Source: Spirochaetota bacterium
Lineage (GTDB): Bacteria > Spirochaetota > Brachyspiria > Brachyspirales > JACRPF01
NCBI GenBank assembly: GCA_038043445.1
Contig: JBBTBY010000054.1
Coordinates: 1-64,000 of the forward strand
Length of the DNA stretch: 64,000 nt
Direction of reading: 5' to 3'
A program made the position numbers and the translations under genes. The number at the start of each line of letters is the position of its first letter. Position 1 is the first letter of the stretch. Positions 18,357 through 29,222 of the stretch are shown here, one piece after another. The notes beneath the pieces are model-generated. The model was given only the letters and a program-made list of their open reading frames with translations, was not told the origin of the DNA and did not search any database.

Positions 18357-18381
18357 GGCGCCGCATCATCGATCCTCTCGG

Positions 18382-18409
18382 TTGCGAATTCGAACGAAGC
18401 TGGTATAGT
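18382..18409 (+). promoter_or_regulatory. Promoter candidate for the AraC gene
   Basis: TTGCGA (18382-18387), 16 bases, TATAGT (18404-18409). The same hexamers with the same spacing precede the transporter gene at 59811. The remaining DNA between 18357 and 18534 shows nothing else obvious. Confidence 0.45.
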
Positions 18410-18534
18410 ACGCTGGAAAGTGCGATCCCTATCGATCGTAACGGCATTGTCATGAAGCGGATGATAACAAAGACATCATAGTATGCGCCGCTCTTCGCGC
18501 GGTATTTTCTCCGCTCAGGATCGAAGGAACGAAC

Positions 18535-19365
18535 ATGATCTCGCATCGTCATCGCGACCTTCCATTCTTCGCGTATGCGTCTGAAAAGAGCGTACGTATC
18601 GATGCGCATTCGCATGATTTCTTTGAGTTCACCTATATCGTCGCCGGGAGCGGCAGGTATTGCACCGGTCTCGGCGGCGGCCGATTCACATCCAACGATA
18701 TCATCGTTACGCCGCCCGCCGATGTTCATTCATTCGTGAGCGACCGCGGCATCACGCATCGGCAGATAAGCATTGCGGTGTATCCCGACCTTATCGCGTC
18801 ATTGCGTATCGGGATAACACCCTCCCGCATCGCGCAGCTGCTCGGGTCCTGCAGCCGCATCTCTATCCCGGATGCAAAGACATTGTTCCTTCCGCTCTTC
18901 AATTCCCTGCACGCGGAATTCAGCTGCCGTGCGAAGCATGCCGCTTCGGTGATACGCCTTGATGTCGGAAAACTCCTGCTCCTCATTGACAGGGCGAACG
19001 CATCGCCGACGGACATTACCGGGCGATTGTGTACTATTGATGATGTCGCGGTCAAACAGGCGATTGTGTTCATCGAGGAACACAGGGCCGAGCGCAATGT
19101 CATGCAGGCGCTTGCCGCAGCGTCCGGATTGCCGAAACGCTCGCTCGCCGCGCGGTTCAAGAAGGCGACAGGGCTTTCCATACGGGAACATCTGCTCCAT
19201 GTCCGGCTCGAGAAAAGCCGCGAACTCCTCACACGTACGGATATGCCCATCGGTCATGCCGCCTATGAATCCGGCTTCAGCGATATTGGGCTCTTCAATC
19301 GTCAGTTCAAACGGCATACGGGGATGTCGCCGCGGGAGTATCGCAGGAGGCATGCGGTGAAATGA
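18535..19365 (+). CDS. AraC family transcriptional regulator
   Basis: 276 residues. N-terminal cupin-like sensor domain with SHDFFEFTYIVAGSGRY and DIIVTPPADVHSF; C-terminal double helix-turn-helix (about residues 180-276) with LAAASGLPKRSLAARFKKATG and the family signature AYESGFSDIGLFNRQFKRHTGMSPREYRR. It most likely senses a sugar and activates the adjacent plus-strand catabolic genes. It lies tail to tail with the minus-strand glycosidase-like gene, about 22 bases apart. Confidence 0.93.
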   Translation: MISHRHRDLPFFAYASEKSVRIDAHSHDFFEFTYIVAGSGRYCTGLGGGRFTSNDIIVTPPADVHSFVSDRGITHRQISIAVYPDLIASLRIGITPSRIAQLLGSCSRISIPDAKTLFLPLFNSLHAEFSCRAKHAASVIRLDVGKLLLLIDRANASPTDITGRLCTIDDVAVKQAIVFIEEHRAERNVMQALAAASGLPKRSLAARFKKATGLSIREHLLHVRLEKSRELLTRTDMPIGHAAYESGFSDIGLFNRQFKRHTGMSPREYRRRHAVK

Positions 19366-19387
19366 GTGCTTACTGCTCCTTGCCGCA

Positions 19388-22263
19388 TCACTCCCTGGCG
19401 ATGAAAAACAGCTGTACGGAATCTTTTTCACTGCCGCTGAAGTGTATCGTCATGCCCCCGCTTTCGATCGGGACCGGTGTTCCGATCATCGTCTGCGCAT
19501 GTGCACCGGCAAAGAGGGGTGATGAGATGCTCGCGGCAGAGTTTCCCTCCGTATAACGTGCGATGAGCATGAGCATTCTTTTGCCGCGCGTCCACAACGC
19601 TGTTTCTACCCCATCAGGTGCGATCACATTTGTTCCCTCACGAAGTATCCCATCGGTCAAAATATCCTCATACGGGCGCAGCGACCGAATGACCTCGTTC
19701 ATCACCTGATATTCACGCGCATCCACACCGCGTGCGCTCCAGAATATCACCCCGCGCGCTCCGGAGAGGAATGCGACAGCAAGTCGATTCCTCAGATCCT
19801 CAGGGGTGCGTTCGAACGTTACCGTTCCGCCGCCGCATGTCATCCAGGGGATCATTGGAATGCCTTCCGGCATCGCTTTGTATATCTTCCGCAATTCCTG
19901 TCCGAGCGCATCGGTCGGGATATGATACAGCGTCGGATTGGCGAACGCGGCAATATTCGAGCGGGAGAGCGGCATGAACGGCGTCCTGTTCCCGAAATCC
20001 GGTTTGCCGCCGGGGGCAACACCGTACCATCCGAGCCGTGTCGCGGGGGCTTGCGACTTGAAGCGTGCCCAAAGCGATACATAGAACTCATCCCAGAAAC
20101 CCTGATAGGCTGCTTTGGCAGCATCATCAGCGGATGGTAATTCAGTTGATGCCCGAAAGGTGATGTTCCTTTGTCCGCAGTATGTTTTCCATGCCGCTTC
20201 GCATACCGAGCATGAACAGATATCGCCGCCCCAGCTGGGTTCGGAATCGAGGAAGAGAAAGTCAAGCTTTGCTTCTGCAGCGACACGGACACTGTTGAGG
20301 TCCTGGTTCTCCGCATCCGCAAGGTATTCGTCGCGGTATACGCGCGGACATCCTACCGCGCTCGGCTTTCCGTTCGCCAGATACAATGCCTTGCGCCCGT
20401 TCTTTACCGTGTTTATCTGCACGTTGCAGTACGGGCTGTAATTGCCGCCCACGACAAGCCCGGCATTCCGGGCAGCGTCAAGCATGTTCGTCACCGCAAG
20501 GTCGGTTCTTTTCCAGAGACGGTAATAGTAGTCATTGCCGGATAATGGGGTGAAAAGATTCAATCCGATGCGCCGGTAATTATTGACGACATCGGGCCAT
20601 CGCTGCCAGAAAGCAAAATCGACGAATGATGATGACAGTAAAAGGTCTTTGAACGGTTCAACAGCGGGTATCGATATCGTTTCAACAATAAGCCGCTGTT
20701 CGGTGCCTGCGCGCAAAGATGATGCGCCGCCGACGATGCGGATATCGGAAACGGTCCCGGGAGCAGATGTCGACACGAGAAACACTTCCTCCGCATTCTT
20801 CACTTCGACCGGAGTGATGCGACGGCCGTTCTCGACTATCGCATCGTTCGTCCGTGCGTACGGGGCAACGATCGCTATACCCTCCGGAAGATAGAAGAGC
20901 AGATGCTGCCCGCCTTTCTTCTCCTCGTTCAATACGAGAGGGGTCAGCACTTCGCGGGCGATGTATGCACGCGGCTGCCGGTAGAACGGGGTGATATCCG
21001 GTGATGTGTATGCGATCCTTTGGTCCGCGGCGGATATGCCGTTCGTCCCCGCGTACACGCAGATCTCATCAAGATATAACGTGGATGCGATAAGTGATAC
21101 GGTGAGGAATCTGCCTTTGCCGCGAAGACCGCTGAGCGTGATCCAGCCGTGAGGGTTATTGTCCTGCATGCCGATGCTGTCGCGCATGCGCCACTGGGAT
21201 AATGCCTGTGCCTTGTTGAGTTCACCGATGAGACGGAATTCATTTGTTGTGTTGCCGATGAACACCCTGCATAAGGCGGGCACACGTATTCCCGATGCCT
21301 CGCTCGAGAGATGCACGGCGACCGTGTCAACCGGCATGTTCCCGTCGAGATCGATGGAGATATTGACATAGCGTGCCTCCTGCCACCAGCCGACGGTACG
21401 CGGGTCCCACCAGCACCGCTCGGCGAGCTCTCCGTCGGTGAGCTGTACCGCGTCGTTCGCATCGCGGCACATCGGATTTCCCTGATAGCCGTCCTTGAAC
21501 GCGTCAGGTGCGATGTTCCATGTGTACGAACGACCGAACGCGATATTTTTCTCGCCGCGGCCGCTTTCCGCCATGTTGTTGTACAAGCTGAGATCATCGA
21601 TAAAAAGATCAACCGTCTCTCCGGAAGGCGGATCATTGACAAGCACGGCATATCCCGTCACAACGGCGGTGTCGGGGTCGCATTTCATTTCCCGGCATGA
21701 CTTCAGCGCTTCGCCATACAGCGAGACGCTGATGGCATACCAGTCCTCTTTTGACTGCTTTGCGAGACCGCCGAATACCGCGTAGCCGCCGGGCCGAAGT
21801 TCGAATTCTTTTGTCGTATCGCTTGCGAGGAGTTTCGCGCGCAGGCGCGGTGCTATTTTTACCAGCATTTTTTCATTACCGGAACGCCTGAGGAAACCGC
21901 CGAACTTCATACCAGGCTCAATCGCCATGTCGGCGGGGAAGCGCTCGTAAAAATAGACGAATGTGGATGCGCCGTTGTTCCGGAACGACAGGCGGAGCGC
22001 CTTTTTCCCTTCGAAATAATTTACGGAAGACAGGCCTTTATAGATGATCGATATTCCGGGGTCGCCGAATTTTTTTCGGCGGTAATCTCACCGGCGCAGT
22101 TGGCGCTTGCGTACGCGGGGCCGTAGGCGAAAGAGTTCAGCGATCCCTCATTTTCGAAATTATTCTGCCAATAAGTTTTTGATGCCTCAACGGACAGAGA
22201 GCAGCAAAGAATGACGGCAACGAGACTAAGCGTTCTTTGTGTGCCTGCTGATAGTGTGAACAT
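19388..22263 (-). CDS. Secreted glycoside-hydrolase-like protein, reading frame broken at an A7 run
   Basis: The start ATG at 22263 follows AGGAGA and encodes a signal peptide (MFTLSAGTQRTLSLVAVILC). That frame reads to about 22077 and ends at 22021, while the rest of the protein (846 residues from ATG 21928, and open upstream to 22088) is in another frame. The two frames join at seven A residues (22070-22076 on the complement); a -1 slip there gives GEITAEKKFGDPGIS and restores the whole. The mature protein has a beta-sandwich with F5/8-like LTDGELAERCWWDPRTVGWW, then a barrel-like region with LDSEPSWGGDICSCSVCEAAW, where Glu is a candidate catalytic acid. Family not recognised. It is cause for either slippage, mutation or sequencing error. 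Confidence 0.72.
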
Positions 22264-22409
22264 GCGTACTCTCCTTTCCCATCCTGTCAAACAGTATGAT
22301 ACACTGCAATAACGCTCCCGGCAAATGGGAAAAAAACCCAACTTCCGTCCATACGTGTATCCATAGCCTCTCCGCGACGGCTGGAATACCCAGACCATTC
22401 GCCGTATTT

Positions 22410-23639
22410 CTATTCAGAGAACAATGTTTCCCCTGTCACCGAAAAAAGGAAGGCCAGCATGATCGGTGCATTCGTCCATCCCGAGTATATACTGCCCGCA
22501 CCCCCTTCATAGTGGTCGCCGCCACCCCATGTTCTTTTCTGAATGTCGTACATCCCGCGCCAGCATCCGTTGAAATGTTTTGAAGTGCTTGTATCCTGTA
22601 TCCTCGCAAGGAGTTCAAGCGACTTCTCTGCCGCGGTTTTATACCGGTCATCGTTGAACAGTATCGCCGCGTGCAAGAGCCCGAGTGTGGCCCAGTTCTG
22701 CGTATAGATAAGATCGACAAGATGTTCACCGGCGGGCGATTCGCCGTGTTCCGCGGGAAAGTTCCCTGCCTCCTGCTGCGCGCCGATGAGAATATCCGCC
22801 GCTGTCCGTGCAACTGAACGTATGCGGTCGCTCTTGAAATGCTTTGCGCATATCGACGCGGTGAGCGTGAGATAGGCATATTCCGAAAGCGACCACGGGA
22901 GCCCGCGGCGCGAGAGACCCGCATAGCGGTCATCCTTCGGCGGACCGGCGAGCGCGTATCGTTCATAATAGGTCTCGACAAAACCGGCATAATCGGTCTG
23001 CGGATCGACCGCCGCCGCATGCGCAAATGCCATCGTGACAAGTCCCATCCAGTGCGGGTTCGTGCTCAATCCTGATAGTATCTTTCCGGAATCCGGGAAT
23101 AGGCGTACGCCGTTCGTGCGGAGGAATTCGGTATAAGGCCCCAGCAGCAGCAGGAGCTTTCGCGCTGCGGCTATTCCCATCTCCCGATACGCCGGCACTG
23201 TGCGGCCGAGGAGCAGCAGGAAGGTGATGACCCATGAATTGTCGTCGATATAGAACGTCGGTTTTCTGACCGGCTGATAGAATTCCCAGAGATCTTTCTG
23301 CGGGATATCATCGGTGCAGCGAAGACCGCTGCGTTTCGTGCAGAAATCCACTATGGCATGTGCGGCCGATGAGAGGCTTTGATCGCCAAGATAACGCGAG
23401 GCGAGCGATAAGGCATATGCCGTTTCGAAATTGCAGTCGGGCCGGCGATGCTCGAGCACGGTAACGCCGCCGCCGAGCTCCGTCTGGAACGGGAAGGAGC
23501 GGTTCACCTGCGCGCGAGCATCCGGGGAAAGACCGGTGATGATGCGTTCAGCGACACCCCAGTATCCGTCGGCGGGGTGCATGATGCCGGAATCCCTGAA
23601 CCAGCCGATGTTCTTCCGCACTACGCTCATTGTGTCCAT
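22410..23639 (-). CDS. Probable (alpha/alpha)6-barrel glycosidase-like protein
   Basis: 409 residues, no signal peptide. Helix-rich with repeated aromatic and Asp/Glu segments: DNSWVITFLLLLGRTVPAY, NPHWMGLVTMAFAHAAA, and TQNWATLGLLHAAILF, giving the periodicity expected of a six-hairpin barrel. The WGGGDHYEGGAGSIYSGW segment near the C-terminus resembles substrate clefts of GH88/GH105-type or heparinase-like enzymes, but no diagnostic catalytic pair can be named. It sits between the frameshifted secreted protein and the DUF4838 protein on the same strand and may be cotranscribed with either. Confidence 0.6.
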   Translation of the reverse strand: MDTMSVVRKNIGWFRDSGIMHPADGYWGVAERIITGLSPDARAQVNRSFPFQTELGGGVTVLEHRRPDCNFETAYALSLASRYLGDQSLSSAAHAIVDFCTKRSGLRCTDDIPQKDLWEFYQPVRKPTFYIDDNSWVITFLLLLGRTVPAYREMGIAAARKLLLLLGPYTEFLRTNGVRLFPDSGKILSGLSTNPHWMGLVTMAFAHAAAVDPQTDYAGFVETYYERYALAGPPKDDRYAGLSRRGLPWSLSEYAYLTLTASICAKHFKSDRIRSVARTAADILIGAQQEAGNFPAEHGESPAGEHLVDLIYTQNWATLGLLHAAILFNDDRYKTAAEKSLELLARIQDTSTSKHFNGCWRGMYDIQKRTWGGGDHYEGGAGSIYSGWTNAPIMLAFLFSVTGETLFSE

Positions 23640-23756
23640 GTTCTACCTCTCATCATGAAAGGTATGTATGGATAGATGATCGACTATGACCGAATGACGT
23701 ATAAATTCATACTGTTTTTGGGGCTCATGTGCGCGCAGATGAGCCCGTACCGGCGA

Positions 23757-26753
23757 TCATCTGTCCGTCGCTCCCGCCGACTTCGCATCGTACGCCCTGA
23801 CATGGTCGACGATGAGCGTGAAATCTGCACCGGCAAGCGGGAGCATACCGACGGCGAAATATGTCACCGCTCGCAGCGTTTTTTTATCCTTCGTGAACTC
23901 GTGCCGCACGGTGATGGGTACGCCGCCGTCATTCGCGCCGAATTCCCTGGTGATATTCTCAAGGGTGAGCTTCGCCTTCGTGTCGGCTCCGTAGGAGCGT
24001 ATTCGCTTGAGCCCGCTGCCCTGGCATTCATACTTCCATTCGACGACGGCGTGACCCTCCGCGGCGCGGTCGGGTATGTCCTTAAGTACGATCTTGAATT
24101 CCTTCTGCACGGTGCCCGGTGATGTTGTCACATGGATAAAACATCTCCCGTCACGGTTATCGATGCGGACCTCCGCGTTCGCCGGCGTGCTTTCAACGAC
24201 GAAGGTATCCGCGGCCGCAGTGAATTGTTTTTCCCAGAGCTTTCGCTTCGGGAAGGAAAGGATGCCGAATTTCTCCGGCTGATGGAAACCGCTGAGTGTC
24301 GCCGACCAGCCGTATGCACGGCTCTCCTCGGGCCTGTCGCCGATCCTGGTGCGGTAGAAATTCACGGCCCATTCGGTGCCCGCCGACGGTGTGATGGCCC
24401 CGAGCGATGTGAACGGTATGCGCATCTCAAAGTCGAATCTGCCGTCCGAACGTTTCGTTCTCAGCTCATGCTCGATATCGACCTTTTTATCCTCGCTTTT
24501 CTGCGATATGCCGCGATAGGCATCGTACACCGCACCAGACGTGTCGATGACAAGATGATGATACTGCGCGGTGACCGACATGCCCGCCTCCTTGATACCC
24601 TCGCGATCGGCTGAAATGAATATCTCGATGGAATCATTGTTCCAGAGCGATGCATCGCGCGCGCCCGGTACGATCGTCTTGAACGGCGTCTTCTGGAACG
24701 CGCTCCCGGCGATATAGAGCGCCGCATCATCATGGGCGGTGTAGATGAGCGTACGTTCATCGGCCGCCTTTCCGGTGCGATTATCAACGAGCGATATCGG
24801 TTCATTCCATTCGCCGAGGTCGCCGTCGATGACCGGCGTAGAACGCGGACAGTCCGTGCTGAACACGACATTCGCGTCATGGCGCACGCCCTGCTCAAAG
24901 AACGGCTCATATCCTTTCTTCATGTACTCCGCACGCGCGGCATATATCGTACCCGCTTTCGTCTTCGCCAGCGCCGCATCGAGGAGCGAGAGAAGACGCG
25001 CACGCACGTCCTTCGTATAGGTGCGTTCCCAGACGACGGAGCGCGGCATATTGAAATTGAATTCTTTGGGTGCCGGTATGTTCTCCCACTTCACGTTCTC
25101 CCAGCGGTCGATAAGGAGCTTGTGGAATTCCTTCATCTCGCCGGCAGCCGGTCCCCAGAGGAGCGAGAATTCATCGACAAGCGCATCGACATCGATGTCG
25201 GGATTCCAGAGGAGCTTTTGCCAGAGATAGACCATAAGCCCGTCGAACGCGTAGGAAGACATGGAGTGTCCGTTGAGATAGAGCCCGGATATCTTCTCGC
25301 GGTTAAGCATCATGAACTTCTGCATATAATGCGGTACTGGATACGGTATCATTACCGAGTCCCTGATGCGCGGGCTGTGCGGGTAATGCACCCATATCCA
25401 TAATTTCTGCTTCGAGCGTTTGTTGAGCGCATCTATCTCTTCAACGGCATCATTCCAATAATCGGGTTCCTTGAGGTAGGCGGCAGGCGCCCGCCCGGTG
25501 CCGAACTTCACGATATTAAGCGCAATGTTCTCGGGTACGACCACGCCCTCGGGGATGGCGCCATAGTACGGATAAATGGGCACCTTGAGCACCTTATCCG
25601 GCCACTTCGCTGCAACAGCGCGAGAGAGGCGCAGTGCGTAATCCCATATTATCTTCGAATAGATCGCATACGGCGGCGCGTTCAAGTCGGTGCGTTTCAT
25701 ACATCCGTCGCAGGCGCATCCTTTATAGCCGTCATTCGGCCACCAGTAAATATATTTCCCGTTGGGGGCATACCAGGAGGCGTTGAAAAGCCGCGCATTA
25801 CTTTCGCCGGCAAGCGAACGCTCTATCTGCCGCACATGTTCCCTGAGGCCCTCCTCGCTCGCATAACAGCGCTGCGAGGAATGCGTGCCGCGATCGCCCG
25901 TTGCCCGCGTGCCGTCATCGCGGAGAGCGAAGTATTCCGGATGTTCGTTCGCATAGAATTCATGCCAATACACATCGGTATGTCCGAAATTCTCATAGAG
26001 CACGTCGCCTGAGCGGAGCATCCTGTCCCAGAGCACCCGTCTTTTCGCGTCCACCTTCAGGAGCGGCGCATCGAGCGTCTCATACCCGGGGTATGACGAT
26101 TTCCTCAGTGCAAAGACCGGACGATCGTTATACGCTACTGCGGGAACGATCACTGTTGCCCCGGTGAGATCGGGGATATGCATGCCCATATCGCCGGGAA
26201 AATAGAAACGGAAACCCAGCATGCGCTCAAGGAAATCGGCGACAGCGAAGAACGTCCCGCGGCTGTGATACTGCGAATCGCGCGCTAGTATTCCTGCATC
26301 CTTTACCGGCGAAGGTCCATCCCTACCGGCGAGCACGATGCCGTTCTCAAAACTCACGATGGAAAGCGATTCCAGCGGGAGCGCATCGCATTTCGCATAC
26401 ACGGCTTTGACGAATTCATGCTCCGACGGTCCGATATAGATGGCCTTGCGCAATGACCGGTCAGTGATGATGGGGACATCGGCTCCTATCGCTTTATCAA
26501 GGAAATATTTCAGACGTTCTGCTACCTCTTTATAATAGGACGATCTCTCCCCCGATGACGGTATGACGATGTCGCAGGCGGCTTTACCATCGGCACACAG
26601 CGTAAGCGGCGGTATGTCCTTTTTCAGTTCGAGCGATACGGGCGAAAGCGCCTTCGATGTCCATGGATCTGCAACGCCAGTCGCTGCTTCCGCAGAGAAT
26701 ACGCCAAGCGTCATCAGCAGGAAGAACTGTAAGGATTTTGCTGCATGCATCAT
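23757..26753 (-). CDS. Secreted DUF4838 protein with C-terminal CBM9-like domain
   Basis: 998 residues with a signal peptide (AKSLQFFLLMTLGVFSAEAA). Residues about 50-200 form the GH20-N-like domain (AIYIGPSE, ADFLERMLGFRFYFPGD). The DUF4838 core follows with HTDVYWHEFYANEHPEYFAL, YWWPNDGYKGCACDGCMKR and YLNGHSMSSYAFDGLMVYLWQKLLW. From about residue 640 a CBM9-like domain starts (TPVIDGDLGEWNEP, DSIEIFISADREG). DUF4838 proteins are glycosidase-like and abundant in Lentisphaerota and Bacteroidota; their reaction is generally not established. Likely acts on extracellular or periplasmic polysaccharide. Confidence 0.88.
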   Translation of the reverse strand: MMHAAKSLQFFLLMTLGVFSAEAATGVADPWTSKALSPVSLELKKDIPPLTLCADGKAACDIVIPSSGERSSYYKEVAERLKYFLDKAIGADVPIITDRSLRKAIYIGPSEHEFVKAVYAKCDALPLESLSIVSFENGIVLAGRDGPSPVKDAGILARDSQYHSRGTFFAVADFLERMLGFRFYFPGDMGMHIPDLTGATVIVPAVAYNDRPVFALRKSSYPGYETLDAPLLKVDAKRRVLWDRMLRSGDVLYENFGHTDVYWHEFYANEHPEYFALRDDGTRATGDRGTHSSQRCYASEEGLREHVRQIERSLAGESNARLFNASWYAPNGKYIYWWPNDGYKGCACDGCMKRTDLNAPPYAIYSKIIWDYALRLSRAVAAKWPDKVLKVPIYPYYGAIPEGVVVPENIALNIVKFGTGRAPAAYLKEPDYWNDAVEEIDALNKRSKQKLWIWVHYPHSPRIRDSVMIPYPVPHYMQKFMMLNREKISGLYLNGHSMSSYAFDGLMVYLWQKLLWNPDIDVDALVDEFSLLWGPAAGEMKEFHKLLIDRWENVKWENIPAPKEFNFNMPRSVVWERTYTKDVRARLLSLLDAALAKTKAGTIYAARAEYMKKGYEPFFEQGVRHDANVVFSTDCPRSTPVIDGDLGEWNEPISLVDNRTGKAADERTLIYTAHDDAALYIAGSAFQKTPFKTIVPGARDASLWNNDSIEIFISADREGIKEAGMSVTAQYHHLVIDTSGAVYDAYRGISQKSEDKKVDIEHELRTKRSDGRFDFEMRIPFTSLGAITPSAGTEWAVNFYRTRIGDRPEESRAYGWSATLSGFHQPEKFGILSFPKRKLWEKQFTAAADTFVVESTPANAEVRIDNRDGRCFIHVTTSPGTVQKEFKIVLKDIPDRAAEGHAVVEWKYECQGSGLKRIRSYGADTKAKLTLENITREFGANDGGVPITVRHEFTKDKKTLRAVTYFAVGMLPLAGADFTLIVDHVRAYDAKSAGATDR

Positions 26754-26848
26754 ACCATCACTCCGCGGCAGGGGATATCGTTCTCAATACCATCGCTTTC
26801 CATTGTACTCAATCCGAGGTGTTTTGTATATGCACTGAACTGACATTG

Positions 26849-28273
26849 CTATACAGCGGATAGACATACGGCAGCATCTGCGGTCCTTCGTTCGTCCGCA
26901 GACGCAGCAAGGGCGCGTATATTCTCTTCCCCGAGCACTGCAAGTCGGGCAAGGGAGCGTTCAATATCTGCCGCACACGCATCGAGCGACCCGCTGATAT
27001 CCATGGCAGCATGGAAAAGCGCGTAGGGCGTTGTATGGTCGATATCGAAGAGCCATCGTCCGAGCCCGAGCTCAGTGAGCATTGACGCCTTGCGCCCCGC
27101 TTCCGCGAACTGCGGATGCAGTACCGGCGTGCCGGCGGCAAGGGCAAGGATCACCGAATGCATCTCCATGCTCACGACAATGCGCGATGCGCGGTACACT
27201 GCTTTTGCCTGCGCTGTGCTCCAGAACTTGTCCATGAACACACAGCGTTCACGTACCGCTTCCGGGAGTTTCGCGTAGACCTCATTGCGCATGACGTCTA
27301 TCTCGATGCGCACCTCGGGACAGAGCAGCACGGGCATATCGGCCGCAGTCACCCACTGCGTGATGAAGTCGCGGAGGAGCGAGAGATGCGACTGTTCACG
27401 CTGGACGGTGATATATCCCTGCACGCTCGTACGGATGATAAGCGAGATGAACCCCTTATCGGCGAGCGAGTGTACGGCAAGGAATCGCTTTGCCCAGGCA
27501 GTATCTTCACCTGGATAGAAGAATGTGCTGTCGGGGCCGAATCGCAGTTTACCGGTACCGATCCCCTTCCCGGAAAGATAATCGACGGAATCCGGATCAC
27601 GCACGGAGACGAACTGTGCATCGGTGAACAGCGTACGAAAGAAGCAGTCGGAGGGATGATCAAGCGCTTCGAATGATTGCCCGTTCACTGCGTAGGGCAT
27701 GCCGTGCTTTCGAGCAAGAACGAGCGGCATGGATCGGACCAATGTTATATCCCAGAATTTCCGCTTATCGGCAGCGTCTTCACCGGGCTTCGGCGGGAAC
27801 GGTTCACCGCGCCCGAAATTGAACGTGGTGCCCGAGTTGTACATCACCGCATCGACCGTATCGAGGCATGCATAGAAGTCCGCGTGATACGTTCCGAGCT
27901 CAGCTTCAACAGCATCCGCAAAGGCATCGATTATCCAATGGGTGATCTCATCCGAACGCTCGAACGGCAGTACGCCGCGCTCGTACGCGGAGGCGTCCTT
28001 TCCCCACGTCTTTGCGGCAATGGCCGATAGATACGGTGCATCGGTGCCGGCAGGAGGAACGAACGGGTTCGGGAACACGGCAATATCGGGATAATGGCCG
28101 GCATACCAGGCTTTTGCCGTCAGAAAATCATCCGAGCCTGCGGTGAGGTTCGAAAGCAGACTGATCCGGGTGCCCGGGTACAGGCGCTTTACGGATGAGA
28201 TGAGCCCCGGGGTAATGGCCATATCGCCGATATTATTGACGCTCCATGAATACGCGATAAGCAAGTGTTCCAT
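26849..28273 (-). CDS. Polysaccharide pyruvyl transferase family protein
   Basis: 474 residues. The N-terminus LLIAYSWSVNNIGDMAITPG matches the family's NxGDxAI opening; the C-terminal SMEMHSVILALAAGTPVLHP matches the R/S-x-H-x3-A-x4-P motif of CsaB/WcaK-like enzymes. These transfer pyruvyl groups to exopolysaccharide or cell-wall polymers, with the active site between two Rossmann-like domains. No signal peptide, so cytoplasmic. It is followed downstream by the DUF4838 gene and preceded by an AraC gene on the same strand. Family placement is good; the exact polymer is unknown. Confidence 0.82.
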   Translation of the reverse strand: MEHLLIAYSWSVNNIGDMAITPGLISSVKRLYPGTRISLLSNLTAGSDDFLTAKAWYAGHYPDIAVFPNPFVPPAGTDAPYLSAIAAKTWGKDASAYERGVLPFERSDEITHWIIDAFADAVEAELGTYHADFYACLDTVDAVMYNSGTTFNFGRGEPFPPKPGEDAADKRKFWDITLVRSMPLVLARKHGMPYAVNGQSFEALDHPSDCFFRTLFTDAQFVSVRDPDSVDYLSGKGIGTGKLRFGPDSTFFYPGEDTAWAKRFLAVHSLADKGFISLIIRTSVQGYITVQREQSHLSLLRDFITQWVTAADMPVLLCPEVRIEIDVMRNEVYAKLPEAVRERCVFMDKFWSTAQAKAVYRASRIVVSMEMHSVILALAAGTPVLHPQFAEAGRKASMLTELGLGRWLFDIDHTTPYALFHAAMDISGSLDACAADIERSLARLAVLGEENIRALAASADERRTADAAVCLSAV

Positions 28274-28361
28274 CGCTGTCCTCCGTGCGGGCTTTTATTA
28301 TGAAATGAATATACGTATGACTTGACGGCTGTTCTTTGCGGAATTTCAGCTGCCGCGGAAT

Positions 28362-29222
28362 TTAGCCGTGTTTTTCCGTGCGGTATTCGCCGGGTGAGAT
28401 GCGGCAATGGCGCTTGAATACACGGTAGAAATTCGAAAGGTCGCCGAAGCCGCAGTCGAACGATACGCCGGTGAGCGGGATGTCGGTCTCCGTGAGAAGG
28501 CGGCAGGCACGCTCGATGCGCAATGCCGAAAGATGTTCGATGAATGTTTTGCCGGTGCGTCTCTTTATCGCCCTGCTGAGCGCGTTGTATTGCATGCCTG
28601 TTTCATCGGCGAGCGCGCGGAGCGAGAGCTCCGGGTGGAAAAAGTTCTCTTTGATGTAACGGACTATCTCGTCTTCGACAGTATGCTGCGGAGGGTCATC
28701 GGCAAGCGTCATGAGAATATCGAACACTGCCATGCGTACACGCGTGAGCGACCGTCCGTCATCCTTCGGCTCGTTGAGTATCGCACGTATCCCCGCTTCG
28801 ATGCGGTGACGTCGTACGTCGCCGGCAAGATCGATATGCCGTCGGTCGAACACTTTCACAAGCGAGAAATCCCCGGCTGCCTCGGCAATTGCGTTCTCGA
28901 TGTAGCGCTCATCGAAGAGAATGGAACAGCGCTCGCCGTCGGAATCATCGTAGCGGTGACGTACGCCGCGTCCGATAAGCACAACACTGTTCGTCGACGC
29001 ATGCAGCGTTTCACCGGTATCGGGAAATTCCCAGCGGTTAGCACCGGAGAGATAATAATTGACCTCATGGAGGTCATGCGAAACAGGTCCATCGGGCGCT
29101 TTCATACGCGTCCGGGTGAAGTAGACGCGCAGGCTTTCGGTGCGGAATATCTCGATATCGCTCACGATCATTTGCCCATTGTATGATGATGCAAGATAGT
29201 CCGCAAGCGCATCAATAATCAA
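28362..29222 (-). CDS. AraC family transcriptional regulator
   Basis: 286 residues. N-terminal cupin-like sensing domain with HDLHEVNYYLSGANRWEF and NSVVLIGRGVRHRY; C-terminal HTH domain (from about residue 190) with LRALADETGMQYNALSRAIK and VSFDCGFGDLSNFYRVFKRHCRISPGEYR. It is placed upstream of, and in the same direction as, the pyruvyl-transferase-like and DUF4838 genes, which it probably controls. Upstream of its start lies repeat-rich DNA and the IS91-type element. Confidence 0.92.
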   Translation of the reverse strand: MIIDALADYLASSYNGQMIVSDIEIFRTESLRVYFTRTRMKAPDGPVSHDLHEVNYYLSGANRWEFPDTGETLHASTNSVVLIGRGVRHRYDDSDGERCSILFDERYIENAIAEAAGDFSLVKVFDRRHIDLAGDVRRHRIEAGIRAILNEPKDDGRSLTRVRMAVFDILMTLADDPPQHTVEDEIVRYIKENFFHPELSLRALADETGMQYNALSRAIKRRTGKTFIEHLSALRIERACRLLTETDIPLTGVSFDCGFGDLSNFYRVFKRHCRISPGEYRTEKHG

